Counted from the stretch's first letter, positions 35,562 to 46,359 are shown. The stretch is DNA of 64,000 nt from Gammaproteobacteria bacterium (GCA_024644945.1 JAHEGU010000002.1:94209-158208), one strand, 5' to 3'. Made by a program: numbers and translations. Notes: a model not told the origin generated them from the letters alone.

Positions 35562-37292
35562 GTGCAGCTAACAGGTGCTGATATCGCTATCCGCTGTCTG
35601 CAGGATGAAGGTATCGACTTTATTTTTGGTTATCCGGGGGGCGCGGCGCTCCATATTTATGATGCCCTCTACAAACAGGATAAGGTCAAGCATATCCTGG
35701 TCAGGCATGAACAGGGCGCGACCCATGCTGCGGATGGATATGCCCGTGCGACCGGTAAGCCGGGTGTGGTATTAGTCACTTCAGGTCCCGGGGTTACCAA
35801 TACCGTAACAGGTATCGCTACCGCTTACATGGATTCGATACCAATGGTGGTTTTGACTGCGCAGGTTCCCTCACATCTCATTGGTGATGATGCCTTTCAG
35901 GAAGTCGACACCGTTGGGATCACACGCCCATGCGTTAAGCACAACTTTCTGGTAAGTGACGTCACAAAGCTGGCCGAGACCATGAAAAAGGCATTTTACA
36001 TCGCATCTTCCGGTAGACCCGGTCCGGTGGTAGTGGATATACCCAAGGATATTACTGCTCAGGTTGCAGAGTACCATTATCCCGAATTGGTCGATATGCG
36101 TTCATACCAGCCACGCACCCGGGGTCACACGAGACAGATTTCAAGGGGACTGGATCTGTTGCTTGGCGCCAAACGACCGATTATCTATACCGGTGGCGGC
36201 GTGATATTGGGGAATGCTGAAGCCCCCCTTCGTAAGCTCGTGGATATGCTTAATTATCCATCTACAAGCACTCTGATGGGGCTTGGCGCGATTCCCGCCT
36301 CCAATCCCAACTTTCTTGGCATGCTGGGAATGCATGGGACCTATGAGTCCAACATGGCGATGCATGACTGCGATGTTATGTTTGCGGTTGGTGCGCGCTT
36401 TGATGATCGTGTCACAGGGGAGCTCAGCAGATTTGCCCCAAATGCGAGAATCATTCAAATCGACATAGATCCATCATCCATCGGCAAGAATGTTTCAGTG
36501 GAAGTTCCAATTGTAGGTGACTGCGATATGGTGCTGTCTCAAATGCTGGAACAACTGCAGGGGCGCCTAAACGAAATAGATCGTTCGGCCATAGACCAAT
36601 GGTGGGAACAGGTTAACAGTTGGAAATCAATTGATTCGCTGGCCTACAAAACCAATGACGACAGCATTGTCCCACAGCTGGTCGTGGAACGGATCCTGGA
36701 GATTACCGAGGGTGAAGCCTATGTCACATCTGATGTTGGGCAACATCAGATGTGGGCAGCGCAGTACTACACGTTTGAAAAGCCGAGACGATGGATTAAT
36801 TCCGGAGGTCTCGGCACCATGGGATTTGGCTTACCCGCAGCACTGGGTGTACAGCTGGCGTTCCCGGAAGAAACTGTAATCTGTATTACTGGTGACGCCA
36901 GTATTCAGATGTGTATTCAGGAGCTCTCGACCTGTTTGCAGTATGGGCTTCCGGTAAAGATCATCAATCTCAATAACCAGTATATGGGGATGGTTCGGCA
37001 GTGGCAGGAATTTTTCTATGATCGACGCTACTCTCACTCCTACATGGACGCACTACCGGATTTCGTCAAGCTGACCGAAAGCTATGGTCATGTAGGAATG
37101 CGTGTGGATAAACCCAAGGACCTCAACGAGACCCTAGAGGAAGCCTTTGCCCTCAAAGACAGGCTGGTATTTGTCGACGTCATCACAGATCCGATGGTCA
37201 ATGTTTATCCAATGATTGCCGCAGGTAAAGGGCACCATGAGATGGAGCTCGCGCCGGGGCAGGAAGAGGTTCAGGAGCGGGAACTGGCCTGA
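35562..37292 (+). CDS. ilvB: acetolactate synthase large subunit
   Basis: The 576-residue product is the ThDP-dependent catalytic subunit of acetohydroxyacid synthase, first common enzyme of branched-chain amino acid synthesis. It has the N-terminal domain with the catalytic Glu (RHEQGATHAADGYAR), a central FAD domain, and the ThDP motif starting at GDASIQMCIQELSTCLQYGLPVKIINLNNQYMG. The start is GTG with GAGGTGA ahead. It ends within the ATG region of ilvH (one-base overlap). The transcription signals ahead suggest feedback-type control. It could equally be called ilvI. Confidence 0.96.
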   Translation: MQLTGADIAIRCLQDEGIDFIFGYPGGAALHIYDALYKQDKVKHILVRHEQGATHAADGYARATGKPGVVLVTSGPGVTNTVTGIATAYMDSIPMVVLTAQVPSHLIGDDAFQEVDTVGITRPCVKHNFLVSDVTKLAETMKKAFYIASSGRPGPVVVDIPKDITAQVAEYHYPELVDMRSYQPRTRGHTRQISRGLDLLLGAKRPIIYTGGGVILGNAEAPLRKLVDMLNYPSTSTLMGLGAIPASNPNFLGMLGMHGTYESNMAMHDCDVMFAVGARFDDRVTGELSRFAPNARIIQIDIDPSSIGKNVSVEVPIVGDCDMVLSQMLEQLQGRLNEIDRSAIDQWWEQVNSWKSIDSLAYKTNDDSIVPQLVVERILEITEGEAYVTSDVGQHQMWAAQYYTFEKPRRWINSGGLGTMGFGLPAALGVQLAFPEETVICITGDASIQMCIQELSTCLQYGLPVKIINLNNQYMGMVRQWQEFFYDRRYSHSYMDALPDFVKLTESYGHVGMRVDKPKDLNETLEEAFALKDRLVFVDVITDPMVNVYPMIAAGKGHHEMELAPGQEEVQERELA

Positions 37293-37786
37293 TGCGAAGA
37301 ATTATTTCCGTGCTGCTTGAGAACGAAGCAGGCGCGTTGTCTCGGGTTGCGGGTCTATTTTCCGCGAGAGGTTACAATATCGAGTCGCTTACCGTGGCGC
37401 CTACGGATGATCCTTCCCTGTCTCGAATGACTATAGTCACCAGAGGCACCGACAATGTTATCGAGCAGATTACTAAACAACTTAATAAGCTGGTCGATGT
37501 CGTTAAACTCATTGATCTGACAGAGGGGCAACATATAGAGCGCGAGCTGATGCTGGTTAAAGTGGTGGCTTCCGGCGGTGAGCAGCGCGAAGAGGTCAAG
37601 CGACTGGTAGATATATTCCGTGGCAGGATAATCGATGTGACGGACAGTACCTATACTCTGGAAATGACCGGCAATGGAGACAAAGTCGATGCATTTCTGC
37701 AGTCGCTGGCTCAGGTTGAAGTGATCGAAGTAGTGCGTTCCGGTGTCTCGGGAATAGGCCGGGGCAAACGTGCATTGAGTGTATAA
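37292..37786 (+). CDS. ilvH: acetolactate synthase small regulatory subunit
   Basis: This 164-residue subunit has an N-terminal ACT domain (MRRIISVLLENEAGALSRVAGLFSARGYNIESL) that binds valine for feedback inhibition, and a C-terminal ferredoxin-like domain. It pairs with the large subunit encoded just upstream; the genes overlap by one base. Length is typical of the IlvH type. Confidence 0.96.
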   Translation: MRRIISVLLENEAGALSRVAGLFSARGYNIESLTVAPTDDPSLSRMTIVTRGTDNVIEQITKQLNKLVDVVKLIDLTEGQHIERELMLVKVVASGGEQREEVKRLVDIFRGRIIDVTDSTYTLEMTGNGDKVDAFLQSLAQVEVIEVVRSGVSGIGRGKRALSV

Positions 37787-37839
37787 TCTGGCCGCTTTTT
37801 GCAGTCCGACTCTAAATCGAACCTTTTTACCGCGGTTGA

Positions 37840-38910
<1,071 letters not shown>

Positions 38911-38940
38911 GATTCTTATCTCGAAAATTACTTGATTAAA

Positions 38941-38965
38941 AACCGGGGATAAACCCCGGTTTTTT
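38941..38965 (+). terminator. intrinsic terminator after ilvC
   Basis: AACCGGGG pairs with CCCCGGTT around an ATAAA loop, followed by TTTT. It lies 30 bases after the ilvC stop and should separate the ilv operon from psd. Confidence 0.9.
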
Positions 38966-39096
38966 GTCTAATCTCGAATCTTTGCAAGGGAGTTGTATTG
39001 CCATGCTCAACGTGTACCGAATCGCTGTGGATATCATCCCATCAGGCTTGTACCTGGCCAAGATATAATACCCGGAACTTCCTAGATATAAATTCT

Positions 39097-39744
39097 ATGC
39101 GCACGTTCGACTATCCGATCCTCGCCACGGAGGGGCGGGTTCATATGATCATTGCGGTGGCCATTGGATTGCTTACGACCTGGGCATTCGGCTGGTGGTC
39201 GCTAATAGTATGGCTGGCAGTGGTATTTGTGTTTCAGTTCTTCCGCGATCCGAAACGAAATATCAGCGAAACGTCCGGTGCGGTCATTGCGCCAGCCAGT
39301 GGCCAGGTTGTGTCCATTGGCGAAGACGAAAATCCTTACCTTGGGGAGGCTCGTGCGCTCAAGATCAGTATCTTTATGAATGTATTTTCGGTCCACTCAA
39401 ATCTGATTCCTGTTGCCGGGACTGTGAAAGGATGCTGGTATCATGCCGGAAAGTTCTTCAACGCCGCGTTAGACAAGGCTTCTGCAGAAAATGAGCGGAA
39501 CGCGGTCTGGATCACTACAGAGCAGGGTGAGGATATTGTAAGTGTGCAAATTGCCGGCCTCGTCGCGCGCCGTATACTTTGCTATGTTCGAGAGGGTGAC
39601 CAGGTCGAAACCGGCCAGCGCTACGGGTTTATACGCTTCGGTTCCAGGGTCGATCTTTACTTGCCGTCCGGCACGCCACTTAATGTAAAACTCGGGCAAT
39701 GGGTGACTTCGGGTAATGATGTTGTGGCGAACTTATTGCGATAA
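39097..39744 (+). CDS. psd: phosphatidylserine decarboxylase, short (Psd-related) form
   Basis: Taking the ATG at 39097 gives 215 residues, the usual size for the short form; the ORF track start at 38998 adds an unlikely extension. A membrane hairpin of two hydrophobic segments (residues 13-48) precedes the VFQFFRDPKR and VIAPASGQVVSIGEDENP segments. The self-cleavage site that forms the pyruvoyl group is GS in RFGSRVDLYLP. It produces phosphatidylethanolamine from the PssA product, and pssA follows at a 76-base distance. Confidence 0.93.
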   Translation: MRTFDYPILATEGRVHMIIAVAIGLLTTWAFGWWSLIVWLAVVFVFQFFRDPKRNISETSGAVIAPASGQVVSIGEDENPYLGEARALKISIFMNVFSVHSNLIPVAGTVKGCWYHAGKFFNAALDKASAENERNAVWITTEQGEDIVSVQIAGLVARRILCYVREGDQVETGQRYGFIRFGSRVDLYLPSGTPLNVKLGQWVTSGNDVVANLLR

Positions 39745-39820
39745 TGGACTATCATAAGATATACCAATACAACAATTTGGCCCGCGACAACTTGGCGCCA
39801 AGGGCCCGGTATAAAACGAT

Positions 39821-40615
39821 ATGAATACAGACGAAAATTCAGGTAACAGTCGCAAAGGAATTTATTTCCTGCCCAGCCTGTTTACCACTGCCGGTTTGTT
39901 CTTTGGATTTTTTGCCATTATTCAAGCAACCCAGGGCAACTATGATCGCGCTGCGGTTGGAGTATTTATCGCCATGATTATGGATGGTCTGGATGGCAGG
40001 GTCGCTCGATGGACCAACACGGCCAGCGATTTTGGCAAGGAATATGACAGCTTGGTCGATCTGATCGCTTTCGGGTTGACCCCTGCATTGGTGGTGTATT
40101 TCTGGTCTCTCCATACCATTGGTCGAGCAGGGTGGTTGATCGCATTTCTTTATGCTGCGGCGACTGCCTTGAGACTGGCCCGATTTAATACCCTTACGAT
40201 CAAAGACAATCGTTATTTCTACGGGCTTCCCTGCCCATCGGCTGCAGCGTTCGTCATTTTTTGGGTATGGTGCATGTTTGAATTCAAGGTAGCGGGTGTC
40301 ACGGTTCCCTGGCTCAGCTCTTTGGTGACGTTGCTTGCCGCAATCTTAATGGTAAGCAATGTCAAATTCAGGAGTTTTAAGGACTTTGATCATAAGAACA
40401 GGATCCCTTTTGTTGTTTTAATCGTGCTGTTACTGGGTTTTGTTCTGGTATTTTTCGACCCGGCGACGGTGTTGTTTTTAATGGCATTCGGGTACGCATT
40501 TTCTGGCCCTATCGGCTGGTTTATTCGCTGGCGCAAGGGGGATCAGGAAAGTCCCTCGTTTCTGCCGGATGAGGATGACGGTGATGACCAGGAACAGAAG
40601 TCCAGTCTGGAATAG
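39821..40615 (+). CDS. pssA: CDP-diacylglycerol-serine O-phosphatidyltransferase
   Basis: This 264-residue type II phosphatidylserine synthase spans the membrane several times and carries the CDP-alcohol phosphotransferase motif DGLDGRVARWTNTASDFGKE with its last Asp in YDSLVD. It makes phosphatidylserine, which Psd decarboxylates. The C-terminal tail is acidic and soluble. The ilv-psd-pssA-leuA arrangement is common in gammaproteobacteria. Confidence 0.95.
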   Translation: MNTDENSGNSRKGIYFLPSLFTTAGLFFGFFAIIQATQGNYDRAAVGVFIAMIMDGLDGRVARWTNTASDFGKEYDSLVDLIAFGLTPALVVYFWSLHTIGRAGWLIAFLYAAATALRLARFNTLTIKDNRYFYGLPCPSAAAFVIFWVWCMFEFKVAGVTVPWLSSLVTLLAAILMVSNVKFRSFKDFDHKNRIPFVVLIVLLLGFVLVFFDPATVLFLMAFGYAFSGPIGWFIRWRKGDQESPSFLPDEDDGDDQEQKSSLE

Positions 40616-40720
40616 CGTTTTGGTTGATCGGGAATACCTGGATAGACAGGCTCCTGTTTATGCATGCAATAGGGGGGGTTAGGGGTTGCAACCCGCATCC
40701 GGCTTTAATAGACTATCAAA

Positions 40721-40831
40721 ATGATTAACGTCGCGCGCCAAATTCGATCCTGCGATGCATCCTCTATACGCATCCGTGCGCTATTGTTGAGCCTCCTGCC
40801 TGCACTGCTGCTGCGCTTTTTAGCGCACTAA
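40721..40831 (+). CDS. leuL: leucine-rich leader peptide of leuA
   Basis: A 36-codon ORF starting ATG ATT AAC ends with LLLSLLPALLLRFLAH and TAA. Nine of the last 16 residues are leucine, in CTA, TTG, CTC, CTG and TTA codons. It lies 120 bases before leuA. This is what a ribosome-mediated attenuator for the leucine pathway looks like: stalling at leucine codons when Leu-tRNA is scarce would free one arm of the flanking repeat. The ORF track omits it because it is short. Confidence 0.75.
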   Translation: MINVARQIRSCDASSIRIRALLLSLLPALLLRFLAH

Positions 40832-40924
40832 ATATTTCACCCTCATCCGCTGAATCCAGTCTCTGTCTAAAAGATGGCAGGAATCAGAACATTTGAATTC
40901 ATATCGGCAATTTAATCAATTTAA

Positions 40925-40937
40925 GGGCTAATCGCCC
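40925..40937 (+). promoter_or_regulatory. small hairpin next to leuA ribosome binding site
   Basis: GGGC pairs with GCCC around TAATC, ending 13 bases before the leuA ATG. It could limit access to the ribosome binding site as the final step of leader control. The stem is short, so support is weak. Confidence 0.3.
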
Positions 40938-40950
40938 AACAGGCAGACCA

Positions 40951-42498
40951 ATGAAAGACCATTTAATTATTTTTGATACGACCTTGCGGGATGGTGAACA
41001 AAGTCCTGGGGCATCCATGACTCAGGACGAGAAAATTAGGATTGCGCGGCTGCTGGAAAAAATGCGTGTGGATATCATTGAGGCGGGATTTCCAGCCGCG
41101 AGCCCCGGGGACTTTGATGCGGTCAAGGCGGTTGCCTCGGCAGTCAAGAACAGCACGGTGTGCGGGCTGGCAAGAGCGAATCCTAGAGATATTGAAAAAG
41201 CCGGAGAAGCACTGAAACCAGCGAAGTCTTCCAGGGTCCACACGTTTATTGCCACGTCTCCTATTCATATGGAGCATAAGCTCAGAATGAGGCCGGATGA
41301 GGTGGTCGAACATGCCGTCGCTTCGGTGAAACAGGCCAGGACCTATACCGACGACGTGGAGTTTTCACCCGAAGATGCGGGTCGTTCGGAAATTGATTTT
41401 CTGTGCCGCATCATAGAGGCAACCATTGATGCAGGTGCCGGAACGATCAATATTCCAGATACGGTCGGATACAATCTGCCGAATCAGTTTGCCGACTTAA
41501 TACAGGCTTTGCGTGAAAAAATCCCCAATTCTGATAAGGCAGTATTTTCAGTTCATTGTCATAATGATCTGGGTCTTGCTGTGGCCAACTCTCTTTCAGC
41601 GGTAATGTCAGGTGCTCGCCAGGTGGAGTGCACAATAAACGGTCTCGGAGAACGTGCAGGTAACGCCTCGTTAGAAGAAATTGTAATGGCGGTGCGCACC
41701 CGCCAGGATAAATTTGAATGTGATACGCGTATTGACACGGCGCAGATTGTCCCCGCAAGCCGTTTGGTGTCGAACATTACCGGCTTTGCGGTGCAGCCCA
41801 ACAAGGCGATTGTCGGTGCCAATGCGTTTGCACATGAAGCCGGCATCCATCAGGACGGAGTAATCAAGGCGCGGGAGACCTACGAAATTATGCGTGCCGA
41901 AGATGTGGGTTGGTCCGCAAATCGAATGGTGCTCGGCAAACACTCGGGACGTAACGCTTTCAAAGAACGTCTCAAGTTTTTGGGCTTTGAATTTGGCAGT
42001 GATGAGGAATTGAATCATGCTTTTACCCGATTTAAAGCGCTTGCAGACAACAAACATGAAATTTTCGATGACGATTTACAGGCGTTAGTCACCGAAAGCG
42101 GGCATGAAGAGGCTAACGAGAGGTTCAGCCTGGCCGACCTGCAATCCAGCTCCGCCATGGGCAAGTCTCCCACTGCAAAGGTAAGTATTGATGTGGACGG
42201 ATCCAAGAAGACCGCGGAAGAGAGTGGAAACGGCGCTGTAGATGCAACTTTCCGCGCCATAGAAAAGATCATCGAATCAGGGAGCATGTTGCAGCTTTAC
42301 TCGGTAAATAGCATCACCAGTGGTACCGATGCCCAGGGCGAGGTAAGTGTCCGGCTTGAACGGGAAGGCCAGATTGTGAATGGCCATGGGGCCGATCTCG
42401 ACATTGTGGTGGCGTCCGGAAAAGCCTATATCAATGCGCTCAACAAGCTGTATCACACCAAGGACCGAATGCATCCGCAACTGACCCAAGCGATTTAA
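40951..42498 (+). CDS. leuA: 2-isopropylmalate synthase
   Basis: This 515-residue enzyme condenses 2-ketoisovalerate with acetyl-CoA, the first step of leucine synthesis. The catalytic TIM barrel opens with [16 protein letters not shown], has metal ligands in [14 protein letters not shown], and contains [15 protein letters not shown]. The C-terminal LeuA dimer domain that binds leucine begins near residue 390. The leader region with a leucine-rich peptide suggests attenuation in addition to feedback inhibition. Confidence 0.97.
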   Translation: MKDHLIIFDTTLRDGEQSPGASMTQDEKIRIARLLEKMRVDIIEAGFPAASPGDFDAVKAVASAVKNSTVCGLARANPRDIEKAGEALKPAKSSRVHTFIATSPIHMEHKLRMRPDEVVEHAVASVKQARTYTDDVEFSPEDAGRSEIDFLCRIIEATIDAGAGTINIPDTVGYNLPNQFADLIQALREKIPNSDKAVFSVHCHNDLGLAVANSLSAVMSGARQVECTINGLGERAGNASLEEIVMAVRTRQDKFECDTRIDTAQIVPASRLVSNITGFAVQPNKAIVGANAFAHEAGIHQDGVIKARETYEIMRAEDVGWSANRMVLGKHSGRNAFKERLKFLGFEFGSDEELNHAFTRFKALADNKHEIFDDDLQALVTESGHEEANERFSLADLQSSSAMGKSPTAKVSIDVDGSKKTAEESGNGAVDATFRAIEKIIESGSMLQLYSVNSITSGTDAQGEVSVRLEREGQIVNGHGADLDIVVASGKAYINALNKLYHTKDRMHPQLTQAI

Positions 42499-42514
42499 AT
42501 ATATAAAAAACAAT

Positions 42515-43189
42515 ATGATGCAGTCACAATCTCAACGACAACTCGAGATTCTACGGCTGATGGAAGTGGATGTCTGGCAGCTTCGTCCAGACATTCACCC
42601 GGCGCATAACAAAAGCTCGGGTAGTTCTCCGCAGGATTTTGAGGACGAGGCAAGAATTGAGCGCGTGGCGCAGCGTTCACCACAGTCAAAGGCGTTCCAG
42701 GCAGCAGGGGCCGAGCCGCTAAGCGCGATGGCTACCAGCTGGAGCGCGGCTGCAGAGCATGAGGGATCGTGCGACTGGCTGTTTGTATGCCAGACAAATG
42801 CCGGAGATTTATCACCGTCCTCCCTCGCCGGTGTTTTATACGATTCGTTGCTGTTTTCCCTCGGTCTGAACCGGTCGCAAGTCTGCACAGTTTCGGGATG
42901 GATCGTCGCTGCTGATAAGGAACCGGAAGAAGATCTGGAGAACACTGTGAAATCGTATTTATCCCAGCATTCGTCACAGGTAATTATGGTGCTTGGAGGC
43001 GATTGTGCACGAACCTTACTTGGCTCTGACAAAGACACGAGGGTGCTGCGCAACGAACAATATCGATTTCAGGATTGCGAAAGCCCGTTGCTGGTCACCC
43101 ATGGATTAGACTGGATGCTGGCTAATCCAGAAGACAAGGCGGAAACCTGGCGCGATCTGATCAAGGCAAAAAAGATTGTCGAGGGGTGA
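42515..43189 (+). CDS. HolD-like (DNA polymerase III psi) candidate with UDG-like fold
   Basis: The 224-residue product has no strong family mark. Its start (QRQLEILRLMEVDVWQLRP) resembles the N-terminal segment of the polymerase III psi subunit, which binds chi and the clamp loader. The second half (LFVCQTNAG..., SLGLNRSQVCTVS, VIMVLGGDCARTLLG, LLVTHGLDWMLANPEDKAETWRDL) follows the order of the uracil-DNA-glycosylase fold with catalytic residues missing, as in HolD. It overlaps rimI by 14 bases, and holD-rimI is the E. coli gene order. The evidence is pattern and context only; a divergent UDG-superfamily protein is the alternative. Confidence 0.5.
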   Translation: MMQSQSQRQLEILRLMEVDVWQLRPDIHPAHNKSSGSSPQDFEDEARIERVAQRSPQSKAFQAAGAEPLSAMATSWSAAAEHEGSCDWLFVCQTNAGDLSPSSLAGVLYDSLLFSLGLNRSQVCTVSGWIVAADKEPEEDLENTVKSYLSQHSSQVIMVLGGDCARTLLGSDKDTRVLRNEQYRFQDCESPLLVTHGLDWMLANPEDKAETWRDLIKAKKIVEG

Positions 43190-43670
43190 GCGAGATTGTT
43201 GTATTGGTGTCAGGCTAGAAGCGATCACAACTGAAGTCGTTGCACAGCTTGCGGATTATGAAGCGACCTCAACACCATGGCCTTGGGGTGAATTCAGGAT
43301 GCACCAAAGTCTGTCTAGCGGGCATCACTGTTACGTTCTGGTCGAAGATAAGGCCATTGGCTACTGTGTGCTCCTGCCACTAGGTGAGGAATTGGAAATT
43401 CTAAACCTGGTCGTTTTCTCCGAGTTTCAAGGCAGGGGCTACGGCCGAGTGCTGCTCGATAAGATCAAGGCAGTTGCCAGGGATCTGGGCGCTTCGAAGC
43501 TGTGGCTGGAGGTCCGCGCCGATAATTTGCGAGCCCGGAATGTTTACTTAAGTGCTGGTTTTGCTGAAACTGGAATTCGAAAAAATTATTATCTGGACCT
43601 TAATGGATCGCATACCAGATCAACTCAAGATGCGGTGCTGATGCAATGCGCATTGAAGATTTGCAATTGA
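43176..43670 (+). CDS. rimI: ribosomal protein S18-alanine N-acetyltransferase
   Basis: This 164-residue GNAT acetylates the N-terminal alanine of ribosomal protein S18. It contains LEILNLVVFSEFQGRGYGRVLLDKI (acetyl-CoA loop RGYGR), WLEVRADNLRARNVYLSAGF and GIRKNYY, all typical of RimI. The start is uncertain: the frame offers TTG at 43176 and no ATG or GTG before the domain. It overlaps the HolD-like gene. Confidence 0.88.
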   Translation: MSRGERDCCIGVRLEAITTEVVAQLADYEATSTPWPWGEFRMHQSLSSGHHCYVLVEDKAIGYCVLLPLGEELEILNLVVFSEFQGRGYGRVLLDKIKAVARDLGASKLWLEVRADNLRARNVYLSAGFAETGIRKNYYLDLNGSHTRSTQDAVLMQCALKICN

Positions 43671-43705
43671 CTTTGTGTTAACGCTGAAGGCAGGCGCTGC
43701 GCCGA

Positions 43706-45184
43706 CTATTGACTGACAATAAGTGTTTGGCCTGGATATAGTGTGCTATGGCTGGAAAGCTGATTCCACTCGAGCAGCGCTGGAAGACTGATTTTGTATC
43801 GTCTGGATATCTCCCAAAGAGTGTCCCCCGCGGTAATCAGGTGTTTGTGATGATGCCCTGTGCCACTTTTCAGTGAGCTCTCCGCAAGCTGGTAAGCACC
43901 ACTGCTGATCGGTATACGCAATTCCTGTCCAGGATGGATCAGGTTCGATAAAAGAGAATTTGTGCGCTTTATGGATTGCACAGTAACACTGTGAGCACGT
44001 GCAATTGCGCCTAGATTTTCTCCCTTTTTAACCCGATGATGCACCCACTGTACGCGTTGGGAAGGGGTCAGTTTGACCAGCGCGGCAAGTAATTTATCGG
44101 CTTCATTATCGGGCACGACCAACACGTGCGGCCCATTTGGTGGAGTAACCCCGCGTTTGTAGCCTAAATTAAGAAAATGCAGCTGCTTGCGTGACAGTGA
44201 TAAATATGAAGCCGCTACAGAAATGTCCGTCTGATGTTTGAGATCGATAATGCGCAAAGTAGGGCGATTTGATAACGGCGTGAGTTCAATGCCAAATTTC
44301 ATCGGGTCAGCCAGGATATTCCTGACCGCAAAAAGCCGCGGGACGTATTCAGATGTTTCGCGCCGGAGTTTCAAATGTGAATAAGTAGTGGGTAAATTCC
44401 GCGCACGATTTTTTTTTATTGCTCGCGCGATTCCCCCTTCGCCCGCATTATATGCAGCCAACGCCAGTTCCCAGTCACCATCAAACTCCTGGGACAGAAA
44501 ACCGAGATAATCCAGCGCAGCACGTGTTGATTGCACCATGTCGCGGCGTCCATCCATCCACCAGTCCTGCCTGAGACCGAAGCGACGGCCGGTAGATCCG
44601 ATAAACTGCCACATTCCTGCAGCCCTTGAGCGCGAGGTGGCATCAGGTCGAAAAGCGCTCTCAATGGCTGGCAGTATCGCCACTTCGGCGGGCATACCGC
44701 GCTTTTCGACCTGGTCTAGAACATAGGGCAGGAACCAGTATGCGCGTTCAGAAAGTCGCTGAAAATATTTAGGATGCTTGGCATACCAGTGCTCGAACTG
44801 AGCTACGCGGCCGGGTTGCTCCTCAAGATTTGAAAGCTCGAACCCATCGCGCAATCTTTGCCACAGATCAGCGGTTTTGGCGGGTTGGGTCGAAATCTCC
44901 TGGTTAAATTCGGGATGTCGGCCTGCAACGGGCAAACTGTCGGAATCGATCTCCGGAAAATCGAGCTCCGGCACGGCGCGATGAGACGAAATTTCCGCCG
45001 TAGCCGATCTGATAGATCCTTTAGCAGGCGAAGTTACCACAGCGCCAGTTATAACCGGTGTATTCCCCTCTACCGAGCCACCTGCAATGACCGGATTATT
45101 GGCCTGATCATCGAATACGGCACAACCGCCGAGCAAGATAAAGACGGCAGCAAGACAGCTTGCTGGTAAAGGGCGAGTGGGCAT
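43706..45184 (-). CDS. mltD: membrane-bound lytic transglycosylase MltD with LysM repeats
   Basis: The 492-residue lipoprotein starts with a lipobox (FILLGGC), has an SLT domain with the catalytic Glu in LPAIESAFRPDATSRS followed by AAGMWQFIGSTGRRFGL and ALAAYNAGEGG, and ends with two LysM domains (residues about 385-430 and 447-492). It cleaves peptidoglycan to 1,6-anhydromuropeptides at the outer membrane. It is transcribed divergently from mdh. Confidence 0.95.
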   Translation of the reverse strand: MPTRPLPASCLAAVFILLGGCAVFDDQANNPVIAGGSVEGNTPVITGAVVTSPAKGSIRSATAEISSHRAVPELDFPEIDSDSLPVAGRHPEFNQEISTQPAKTADLWQRLRDGFELSNLEEQPGRVAQFEHWYAKHPKYFQRLSERAYWFLPYVLDQVEKRGMPAEVAILPAIESAFRPDATSRSRAAGMWQFIGSTGRRFGLRQDWWMDGRRDMVQSTRAALDYLGFLSQEFDGDWELALAAYNAGEGGIARAIKKNRARNLPTTYSHLKLRRETSEYVPRLFAVRNILADPMKFGIELTPLSNRPTLRIIDLKHQTDISVAASYLSLSRKQLHFLNLGYKRGVTPPNGPHVLVVPDNEADKLLAALVKLTPSQRVQWVHHRVKKGENLGAIARAHSVTVQSIKRTNSLLSNLIHPGQELRIPISSGAYQLAESSLKSGTGHHHKHLITAGDTLWEISRRYKISLPALLEWNQLSSHSTLYPGQTLIVSQ

Positions 45185-45303
45185 AACGGACGGATACTAC
45201 GGATCGTGCCCGATCCCGTCAACTGCGAATTCGGAGGAGATCGGGACAGGGGGTTAACTGGTAAATTATAATAGTTTAATTCACCTAACTTTTGAGGAAT
45301 TCC

Positions 45304-46275
45304 ATGAAAGCTCCCGTTCGAGTGGCGGTCACCGGGGCCGCGGGCAATATCTCCTATGCTTTATTATTCAGGATCGCGGCAGGCGATATGCTGGGAAAAG
45401 ACCAACCTGTGATCTTGCAACTACTGGAAATTCCTCCGGCCATGGGCGCGCTTGATGGTGTGGTTATGGAGCTGCTGGACTGCGCGTTTCCGCTACTAGC
45501 GGGGATCGATACCTCAGATGATCCTGATGTTGGATTTCGCGATGTCGACTATGCGTTGCTGGTGGGCTCAAAGCCCAGGGGGCCGGGTATGGAGAGAGGT
45601 GATCTGCTGAAGGATAACGGTAAGATTTTTTCTGTCCAGGGCAAAGCTTTGAATGACCATGCCTCCAGAGAGGTCAAAGTTCTAGTGGTTGGCAATCCAG
45701 CCAATACCAATGCATTGATTGCTGCTTCCAATGCCCCGGATCTCGATACAGGCCAGTTTACCGCAATGACTCGCCTCGATCATAATCGTGCTAAGGCCCA
45801 GCTGGCCGCGAAGGTAGGCGTGCACCATGACCAGATTCTCCGAATGACCATATGGGGTAATCATTCCGCTACACAATATCCAGATGTTTCCAACGCAGTT
45901 GCCAAGGGCAAGAATGTTGACGTTCCCACCGAGTGGCTCGAAAAGGAGTTCATCCCCACTGTGCAGCAGCGTGGGGCCGCTATTATTAAGGCAAGGGGGG
46001 CATCGAGTGCTGCGTCTGCGGCCTCGTCTGCAATCGATCATATGCGAGACTGGGCGCTCGGCACGAAGGACGGTGATTGGGTGAGTATGGCCATACCGTC
46101 CGACGGCAGCTATGGTATTGCTGAGGGCCTGATTTATTCCTTTCCAGTCACCTGCGTTAATGGCAACTACCGGATCGTGCAGGATCTTGCGGTCAGCAGT
46201 TTCAGCCGAGAAAGGATGACCCTTACCGAAGATGAGCTTAAGGAGGAAAGAGAAGCGGTCAGTGAGCTGATGTAA
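45304..46275 (+). CDS. mdh: malate dehydrogenase
   Basis: The ATG at 45304, with GAGGAATT ahead, gives 323 residues; the ORF track adds four codons at a TTG. The NAD loop is [14 protein letters not shown], and the active-site histidine is in [12 protein letters not shown] with the substrate arginines in [10 protein letters not shown] and [11 protein letters not shown]. It is the cytosolic-type enzyme found in many beta- and gammaproteobacteria, not the short E. coli mitochondrial-like form. It interconverts malate and oxaloacetate in the TCA cycle. A strong terminator follows. Confidence 0.96.
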   Translation: MKAPVRVAVTGAAGNISYALLFRIAAGDMLGKDQPVILQLLEIPPAMGALDGVVMELLDCAFPLLAGIDTSDDPDVGFRDVDYALLVGSKPRGPGMERGDLLKDNGKIFSVQGKALNDHASREVKVLVVGNPANTNALIAASNAPDLDTGQFTAMTRLDHNRAKAQLAAKVGVHHDQILRMTIWGNHSATQYPDVSNAVAKGKNVDVPTEWLEKEFIPTVQQRGAAIIKARGASSAASAASSAIDHMRDWALGTKDGDWVSMAIPSDGSYGIAEGLIYSFPVTCVNGNYRIVQDLAVSSFSRERMTLTEDELKEEREAVSELM

Positions 46276-46310
46276 AACTGCTTGAGGCGATGATTCCTCT
46301 GTTCACTTAT

Positions 46311-46338
46311 AAACGGGTTGTCTTACAACCCGTTTTTT
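46311..46338 (+). terminator. intrinsic terminator after mdh
   Basis: AAACGGGTTGT pairs perfectly with ACAACCCGTTT around CTT and runs into TTT. It is 35 bases after the mdh stop. Confidence 0.92.
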
Positions 46339-46359
46339 ATTGACGTGATGTGAAATGAG

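Larger units (their letters stand above)
40616..40950. other. 335-base leader region of leuA
   Basis: Between pssA and leuA lie a GGGTTGCAACCC palindrome (40683-40694), the leucine-rich leader ORF at 40721-40831, an 8-base inverted repeat GTGCGCTA/TAGCGCAC that brackets the leucine codons (40776-40783 and 40821-40828), a competing short hairpin TGCGCT/AGCGCA (40812-40827), and a GGGC-TAATC-GCCC hairpin (40925-40937) just upstream of the leuA start. No stem is followed by a proper T-tract. Confidence 0.7.

Noticed and set aside
38998-39096. N-terminal extension of psd as given in the ORF track
   Set aside because: It overlaps the space after the ilvC terminator, has no family-like sequence, and the ATG at 39097 gives the standard length.
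40683-40694. GGGTTGCAACCC palindrome as the pssA terminator
   Set aside because: No T-tract follows; it may be an operator for the leuA leader, but nothing supports a specific regulator.
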